This document shows, piece by piece, positions 57,256 to 64,000 of a stretch of 64,000 nt of DNA. This DNA is from Anastrepha obliqua (Eukaryota > Arthropoda > Insecta > Diptera > Tephritidae): contig NC_072893.1 of assembly GCF_027943255.1 (NCBI RefSeq), positions 127,099,784 through 127,163,783 on the forward strand. Direction: 5' to 3'. Under the pieces are notes generated by a model. The model was not told the origin of the DNA. It did not search any database and saw nothing but the letters and a program-made list of their open reading frames with translations. Position 1 is the first letter of the stretch. Each line of letters begins with the position of its first letter. The position numbers were made by a program, and so were the translations under genes.

Positions 57256-57368
57256 TTAGGTTGCTATCGGTTAGTTAGTAAAAAAATCTAACCATAAGCT
57301 ATTAAAAGAACTTGGCTGCTATTAGTAGCTGTAACTTGGATTTTCCTCATTATTATTTAAAAAGTCTA

Positions 57369-57386
57369 TAGCCTATTTTTAGGCTC
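57369..57386 (+). promoter_or_regulatory. Su(Hw)-like site 52
   Basis: Reads TAGCCTATTTTTAGGCTC (14/18). Confidence 0.5.
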
Positions 57387-57513
57387 TGAATTCAATTTTT
57401 CAATTGCATTTTCCACTTATGTATTTACTGCCTATCAAAATCATACGCCTTTTTGTTAATATACAAAAGTGCATTTCTCTCCTAACAAAAATATAATATA
57501 CAACTCACATTAA

Positions 57514-57531
57514 CTGCCTACTTTCAGGCAC
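57514..57531 (+). promoter_or_regulatory. Su(Hw)-like site 53
   Basis: Reads CTGCCTACTTTCAGGCAC (14/18). Confidence 0.55.
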
Positions 57532-57837
57532 AAAATTACAAATTGTTCATAATTCATAGATCAAAGCAATTGCATTTCCCTGAATGCAATAACTGCATTA
57601 AACCACATCATCGCCCACGACGCAGCGGTAGCCGCAATACGACGCATACACGCATACAAATGGCAAGTTGCAAGTGCCCCAATATATAGCCTACTGGTAG
57701 CCGCATTAACAACCAATTGCAGCAATCAACACAACTCAATTTTGGCCACAATTACGCTCAGCATTTGAGGCTGCTTGTGCGTAAACAAATGCATTCAAAT
57801 ATTAGGCGAGGTATTTATTGCTTAGCCAGCCGATACT

Positions 57838-57855
57838 TGATCTACTTTTCGGCGC
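57838..57855 (+). promoter_or_regulatory. Su(Hw)-like site 54
   Basis: Reads TGATCTACTTTTCGGCGC (13/18). Confidence 0.45.
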
Positions 57856-58605
57856 ACAAGCGAATTCATTGCACAATTTTAAAGAGGAACTACAGGGCGG
57901 CGCATGTATCGATAAATGGAAATTTCCTAGTAGGCACAGACGTGATGGGATTTATTAGCAAAATTTGCCAATTTTTTTTTTCTTTTTGAACCGAAGTGCA
58001 ACTCTCACAAATGTACTTTATATTGCACATGAGCATCAACTAGCAAAAAAGTCCTTGTCATTGCATACAAATTAGTTGACGCATAAGCCCCGTGCACCAG
58101 AGCACGCAACGCAATTTGAAGCATTTGAATGATTGAATGTGTGAAATTCCCAAGCACGCATGCAGGCGTAGAGCGAGTTTATTTTTTTTTTTCATTCATT
58201 CATTCCTTCGTTGCATGTAGAAATGTGAGTATGTATGCAGGCATGTGCGTGTGTACGCGTGTGTGTGCGTGGCGCAACTAGTGATTCGCCCGCTTGTTGC
58301 TTGCGTTATTCGTTGCCCCAGAGGATGACACGTCCGAGCACAACACACGCGTGGTATTTAGTAATGATTTGTTTCATGTAAAGCTTATTTTAGTTGCGTA
58401 TATAGTTTGTGCGTGTATCGGTGAGAAGAAAGTGTGCCTGGTTTGGTGTGAAACTACACGTCCACTGGCTGTTTGTCTAACTGTTTATTGACTGTCTGTC
58501 TGCAGTGATTTTTGGATAAACTGTATTTGTGATTTCGGGAGAGGATTATAAGCTCAATATTATTTGAGTTGAACTTAAAGGGGAAGTGACGATAATTCGA
58601 TTATA

Positions 58606-58654
58606 TAAATATATATATATAATTGGCGCGTACACCCTTTTTGGGTGTTTGGAC
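58606..58654 (-). mobile_element. SINE 3' end fragment
   Basis: (TA)n then AATTGGCGCGTACACCCTTT and TTGGGTGTTTGG: the last ~40 bp of the SINE family in minus orientation, tail to the left. Confidence 0.75.
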
Positions 58655-58957
58655 AAGCTAATCCAATTCGATTACTAAGAATATAAAAATTTAACATTTG
58701 AGATATTGCTGACACACTTGGCGTGATTAAAGTCTTGAATGAGATGATGCGATAGTATTTCAAGTGTATAAGCGAATTAAGTCAATCAACACACTTTGCT
58801 GGTACACTGCCGGCCAATCAGCAGCCAAGTAGATGCAGGGTACCTTTTATGCTTGACATCCTTCCTCTACTTACATTATATTTTCCTTTTTGGGAGACGT
58901 TACATTTCTGAACGTCTCACCATAAAGCTTATCCAAAATCTTGAAACACGAATACTA

Positions 58958-59711
58958 AAGGGTGATTTTTTAAGAGCTATAGGAAAGTTTTTCAAAAAAA
59001 GACACGTAAAATTCAGAACAATGCATGAAATTTCTATTTAAATCGATAGTACAGTCCATATATTAATTTATTGTTTGAAGATTATTTCATGCAAATGTTG
59101 ACCGCGACTGCGCTTCAAATGGTCCATCCGCTTACTCCAATTTTGGTATACTCTTTCCAATGCTTCTGAACGTGAAATAAAATGTTCACCGAACTCGCCT
59201 CTCAACAAGTCCATTGTTACGCGTGCTGTGTGGCATGTGGCACCGTTCTGCTGAAACCACATGTCATGCAAGTCAAGCTCTTGCACTTTGGGCAAAAAAA
59301 ATTTGGATATCATTTCACGGTAGCGCTCACCATTCACAGTTACGTTACGATTTGCAGCATCTTTGAAGAAGTACTCCACCAAACTGTGACCTTTTCTGGA
59401 TACATTGGTAGCTCTTGCAATTCTTCTGGCTGATGTTCACTTCAAAATCGACAATTCTGCTTATTTACGTACCCATTGATCCAAAAATGACTTTCATCGC
59501 TGAACACAATTTTTCGACTTTAAACTTTCTTAACAGAACACACATTTTTATAATAAATTTCAATGATTCGCGACCATTGTTCGTTTGTAAGACGATTCAT
59601 GGTTAAACTATATACCAAACTGAAGATGTTTGACAGTGAAACAAAACACGAAACGTGCGTCAGCTGTTTAAACAAACTGTTTAGAAAGATAATAGTTAAA
59701 AAATCACCCTT
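58958..59711. mobile_element. Internally deleted Tc1/mariner-superfamily element, 754 bp
   Basis: TA on both sides (58,956-58,957 and 59,712-59,713). Inverted ends AAGGGTGATTTTTTAA are perfect for 16 bp. The interior is a transposase gene on the - strand with large deletions. Both ends are preserved, so it could have been mobilised in trans. Confidence 0.85.
59068..59601 (-). pseudogene. Tc1/mariner-superfamily transposase, deleted
   Basis: From the start codon at about 59,601 it reads MNRLTNEQWSRIIEIYYKNV for some 23 codons. It then jumps to KIVFSDESHFWINGYVNKQN (first catalytic Asp kept), so most of the DNA-binding domain is gone. After a stop and a small frameshifting deletion it continues YFFKDAANRNVTVNGERYRE to HDMWFQQNGATCHTARVTMD. 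The expected second catalytic Asp (QQDGA in relatives, from memory) is Asn here. A second deletion fuses FISRS to EALERVYQNWSKRMDHL, removing the third acidic residue. Ends QHLHEIIFKQ. Certainly inactive. Confidence 0.85.
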
Positions 59712-59739
59712 TAGTTGTGATTATCCGATTTTTTAATAT

Positions 59740-60450
59740 GTGAATAAACTACTCCGATATTTTGGTCAATCTAAACAGTTCCTTAAACAGTCCTTGAACC
59801 AAAGCTGTTATCTTATAGGTCTTCGAAAAAACTGCAACTCAATCTTCAAAGTGCGTGCCATACCTATAGGTCTGTTATCCTATAGGTCTTCGAAAAAACT
59901 GCAACTCAATCTTCAAAGTGCGTGCCATACGCAAAAAAATTCAAAGCTTGCGGTCATAGGGTCGATTGTTTCAAATGCACAGATCCTCACACTTTTAAAT
60001 TATTATATACGTCTTTCCTGCGCACCAAATTGGAATATGCTACTCTCATTTAAATACCAAGTTATAAAATCTACATAAACAGAATTGAACGGATCCAAAA
60101 AACGCTCCTCGCCCATTGCGGTTTGTTAAACTAATTCCCACCAGTCTCGTTTGCTTTTGAGTAACCGAAAGTCTTTGGAAACAAGAAAATCAGCTCTCTC
60201 ACTGTCATTTGCTTACAATATTAGCAGTGGCAGTATTTGCTGCTCATTTATTTTGGAAGGGATTAATTTCAATATGCCACTGTGTAACATCCGTAGCTCT
60301 TTACCTTTCTATGGTGCTAAATGTAAAACGGAGTAATCGCGCAATAATCCCTTTGTTCAAGGTTTAAGGGAATTTAACTCAATCTCAGGTTCTATACCAC
60401 CAGATTTTTCATCTTCGAAAAATATATTTTTAACTACCCTATCTGTTAGC
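59740..60450 (+). pseudogene. Jockey-type LINE, 3' relic
   Basis: Reads in pieces LNYYIRLSCAPNWNMLLSF, IELNGSKKRSSPIAVC-like, SRLLLSNRKSLETRKSALSL then SFAYNISSGSICCSFILEGI and RSSLPFYGAKCKTE. It matches the pattern of Jockey ORF2 C-termini (YVRSxLEYAS..W.P, RIExIQ, L..RR....L.F.Y.L..G). Several frameshifts and stops, and a 67-bp tandem duplication near its 5' end. Confidence 0.6.
59805..59930 (+). repeat. 67-bp direct tandem duplication
   Basis: CTGTTATCTTATAGGTCTTC ... GTGCGTGCCATAC (59,805-59,863) repeats at 59,872-59,930 with one base difference; a recent duplication inside the Jockey-type relic. Confidence 0.9.
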
Positions 60451-63400
60451 AGCTAACCGAAGCTTCTCCTCAATTTGCGAAAATAGTAAATCAAACGACG
60501 AATGCGTGTTTCATTCTGATTTCTCACGCCCATTCTGATAACTTCGCCAGCATTTTTTCGTTCACCTTTTCTCCCACTTATTATTCTACTTTTTCTGGAA
60601 CACTTTTGTGCCCCAAAAGTCTGTATAGATATGGGCACTGTGCTGTCACTTCTTTGACTCAAAAGCCTGTATATAATATATGGGTACTGTGCTGCCAAAA
60701 GGATTGTTGTTACCTTGGGAATTCTTTAACATATTTTGAGTTGCTCATTACCGAATTAGAAGCTTTCTGAAAGCAACTTCACAGTGTACAAAGAGGTGGA
60801 GTGTTTTCCAGAGTCTTTACCAGCTTTGTTATTATATTACATCACGGCTTTATTCTCTGCTTAATAATAATTTTAAGAGCTATATTTACCAAGCCCAGAG
60901 CCCCAAATGAACTTTTATTCGGAAGCAAACCTTTAAATAGGCACAGTTTCCCATCTCTGATTTTGAATATCTCAGTCGATAGCCGACTCCGCTTTTGACT
61001 AAACTGGTTCCGTGAACGCTGGCAGTTATTCTTGTGAAAGTCGACATATATTCTAGGTTTTTTGCGCACTGCATCAGAAGAGATCTGCAGATATTCGCTG
61101 GAAAGTCTGTATGAAAGTCTGAATGTCTCGTCAAAGAAAGTTCAAGGTGGGATCGCTACTAATTCAAAGTCATCCAAAATCTCCATATTTAGAGTGAATA
61201 TACACATAAAGTAATAGATTAAAATGGTATCTCATTTGTGCTGCAAGAAACATTTCTCTCTCTATGAACAACTCAGCAGATTGAAAATGTCTAATGCAAT
61301 GATACGTGATTCCAGATGAACTTGAACAGAAAGCATCGGTAGATATGCTTGTGAAAGTTTCGTTCTCATGGAAAGAAGGCTTATCCGCCTGGAAAGTGAG
61401 CCATTTGCGCGCCTCTAAAAGATAAGCACAAAACCTACAAGAGTGCTGGAATCCCTGAGAAGTCTGCGCATTTAGCATGAAGTCAAGATCACGGGCCTTG
61501 ACGTTCTGCAATATTCTAACCGAGGTCTTTTCTCAAACGCTCTTCTCCTCAGCTGTACGCAAATCCAGCCTATTTTACTTTTGTTGCTGCTATTCCTGGC
61601 TTTTGTCTTCTTTATCTAATATTTATACCTTCTCAACTCACTCTATGCTCCATCTGTCGTCCTTCACTCTTTCTACTTTTCCAACTCTCCCCTAAATCTT
61701 CTGTTACTCATTCACCTAATTCTCGCATCATTTTTGTCAATAACAGTTTGTTTTGTTTTTGCATTACGCTCTTCTATTCCCTCAATCGTCCACTATTGTG
61801 CTCTACTGTCTCATATTAGCAACACATTTTCATGCGACGTGCTGCAGACTCATTGACGAGTCACAATTGAACATCGACGCGTTCTGCAAATCGGAACATG
61901 AATGAGCGCATTACTGCTTGTCTGTGCGAGTGTTAGCGCGTGGTTAAATACCAATGTAAATGCAAATGGTCACACGCACGAATTGGCATTACTGCTGTAC
62001 ATGGCTGCATACAAATTTGCGCATTTGCCAGCAATGAAGTGGCAGAGGGCAGGCTCAGACTCAGACACTAATCATGTTTACATTACTGCATATAAACCAC
62101 ATAATTGGGGTATGAAGTGAGTGGTCTATGTGTTGTGCTATGTCATAGCTTTTGACGAAGATATTGTAATTTTACTATCAACAAAGAATCATTAGTGCAA
62201 AGCTTGAAGATGGCAGTGAAGGTTTTGCAATCTTGAAGTTAATTATGGTAAAGATATATTATTTTCTTTTTTGCACACAATTTATGTTATTTCATTTGTT
62301 TTTGTTTTAATATCAAAAAACACATTAATAGTTGGTATGAGTAGTCTTCCAGTTAAAGCTTAGAAGAAATTTATATAAAAATATTATTGCAGATTACTGG
62401 GGTTTGCCAAAGGGCAGCAATGTTCTTTGCCCCACTCATTAAATTTCAACGCGCTTAATGACTTTTGTTGCACTCTGTGCGTATTCGCTCTACGTAAGGC
62501 CATTACTGATCTGCTAGCTCAGCCTGACCTAAAAAATTTCGGCAAATAAAAGTATATTTGAGTTTAAAATTCCAGTTTCATAGGTATAAAACTGTCAGAT
62601 AGATCACAAGTGTATTCTTTTCTACAAATTCGTATATTATAAAATAGTAAAAGCACTATTCATGTTTGGATTAATTTTTTTCAATTTTAGCAACTCAGTT
62701 TAGTCAACCTTTTCAGAGACAACACTTTTGAACACAATCGAGAAAGGTTTTGTAGTCTAAGGGTTTTTTTTTTTTTTTGCACAAAATTTATTTATATTCA
62801 TTGATTATAAATATTTCATATCACCTATCAAAGCAAGCATAATCGCTTATACCACTTGCATACCTATGAAACCGTAATTCCACATCTATGTATTAACAAA
62901 GTATTTCCGTGTACTAATTTTAACGAAATTTTAAATGCAAACACAAAAAATGTCTAATATGCGAAAAGAAGTGCCAAAGAAAGTCATTTCGACTCAAAAT
63001 CCCAAGACCCATAATCCCGAAATACCAATTCCTCTTAAGTATCGAAAACAACGTAATTAGCTGATATGAATAACATAATTATTTATTCAGAGCAAAATGT
63101 TTAAAAAAGAAATACGAGGCATGCCTTATTTATACACATACTTACATATCCAAATGGAAATTATTATGGAAATTTTTATGAACAAATTACAGTATTTATC
63201 TAATAACTTCTTATGCACCCTTTTAAAGTAAATAACATTTAATTTTCATAATCCTAAAATTATACGAGTATACAAAAAAATATTCCTTCATTCAAATTTT
63301 CCTATGCAGTAGCCTTTATTTTAGAACTTAATTCTTACATAAAATTTTTGGCAAACTCGACGAGTTTCTCAAAATAAATAGACGAGTATTTAAATAGAAA

Positions 63401-64000
63401 AAGACAACACTTTTGGCTGAGATTTTTTATACAACAAAGCCAAGGCCGCTAACAAGCATGGTCTTATCCCTAATATCTCCAATCCTGGTTGTTAGCAAAA
63501 TGAGGTACTCTTAAGCGAGCGTGCAACAGACTGACAGACCAAGACCGGTTAAAAAATAAGTCATTGAGATAAAATAACGTAACACATTTCACTGCAAGGA
63601 GTTTCTCCTAAGAAGCAAAAAATCCTGCTTATGAAGGAATCACCTCAGCAGTCATCTAATAACAGCCGTACTACTTCCTGGATACAACAGTACATAGTCG
63701 GCGCTTTGAGTTCAAGGATGACATTCAGTAATATAAGAAGAAATCCAGAGATTATAAATGGTTTTATGAATAGCAGCAATTAACTACAGCACAAGTTTTC
63801 GGTAATGGGAGGCAACCCAATACTTAGGCTATCCAGCACTTCACAAGACACAACGAATACTCACACAAGTACGTTTTAGATTATAATTCCAATTCATATC
63901 TTGGATAAGCTTCTCAATATACCAGTCATTTTGGTTTATTTTCTTTGGGTGCAATTAGGTCTTCTACCTTTTCTATATGCCTGGTTTGTGTTGGCTTAGA
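60451..64000. other. Unique AT-rich noncoding DNA
   Basis: No gene, transposon or tandem array recognised. Two weak site candidates: GCATACAAATTTGCGC at 62,007-62,022 (+) and TTGCATACCTATG at 62,856 (+, core only). Open frames (e.g. 61,170-61,511 on the - strand) show no domain. Confidence 0.4.

Larger units (their letters stand above)
55501..58605. other. Unique noncoding DNA
   Basis: No gene recognised. Five insulator-type sites. Poly-T run near 55,945. A weaker site candidate GCACGCATGCAGGCGT is at 58,155-58,170 (+). Confidence 0.4.

Noticed and set aside
1..64000. Host exons, tRNA genes, CRISPR arrays, LTR retrotransposons
   Set aside because: None found: no conserved host protein segment with splice signals, no complete cloverleaf with intact A and B boxes outside the SINE copies, no direct repeats with regular unique spacers, no LTR pair or gag-pol/env segment.

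Overview
This is a gene-poor, AT-rich eukaryotic window, most likely from a higher dipteran and probably a tephritid fruit fly. That assignment is an inference from the transposon set (Tc1/mariner, hAT, piggyBac-type MITEs, Helitron, RTE, Jockey and RNase H-bearing LINEs, a tRNA-derived SINE whose sequence I associate from memory with tephritids) and from a dense fly-type insulator motif. I found no exon of a recognisable host gene, no tRNA, rRNA or CRISPR. Every protein-like segment I can identify is a transposon relic. The rest looks like intergenic or very long intronic DNA.

The outstanding signal is regulatory. An 18-bp motif, TTGCATACTTTTAGGCGC, recurs on both strands; I aligned 54 copies by eye, matching 11 to 16 of 18 positions (all but one at 12 or more). 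Core and tail correspond, as I recall them, to the binding site of the 12-zinc-finger insulator protein Su(Hw) (core TGCATAC followed by TTTTAGGC). Sites are scattered at 0.5-18.6 kb, crowded at 36.4-43.3 kb (21 sites in 6.9 kb, almost all + strand) and at 52.2-54.2 kb (9 sites in 1.9 kb, mostly - strand), with four more + sites at 57.2-57.9 kb. Some lie inside a tandemly repeated segment (38.5-39.45 kb), one per unit. They are nearly absent from the blocks built of transposons.

Layout: 0-5.4 kb unique DNA plus an array of the palindrome TTTAGTACTAAA (1.43-2.75 kb); 5.4-6.1 kb LINE tails; 8.7-10.3 kb decayed ~150-bp tandem array; 12.8-14.4 kb ~330-bp tandem array with a TTAA-flanked MITE; 16.2-17.3 kb mariner relics; 19.4-25.6 kb a nested transposon block (a hAT-like 4.8-kb element carrying a Tc1-like element, sitting in an older repeat whose uninterrupted second copy lies 6 kb away, plus a hAT-type fold-back MITE); 26.3-27.6 and 32.3-32.8 kb AT-rich tandem arrays; 33.0-34.5 kb LINE relics with a SINE inserted; 38.5-41.0 kb site-bearing repeat, piggyBac-type MITE, SINE and a fold-back element; 44.8-51.6 kb LINEs, TTAA MITE, Helitron end, SINE; 55.2 kb LINE relic; 58.6-60.4 kb SINE tail, deleted mariner-superfamily element, Jockey-type relic; the remainder is unique AT-rich DNA.

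The coding parts do not work together as a pathway; all transposases and reverse transcriptases seen are broken. What may function here is the insulator-type site field, which could organise or silence a chromatin domain. Coordinates of degenerate repeats and relics are approximate; element ends given with target-site duplications are exact.
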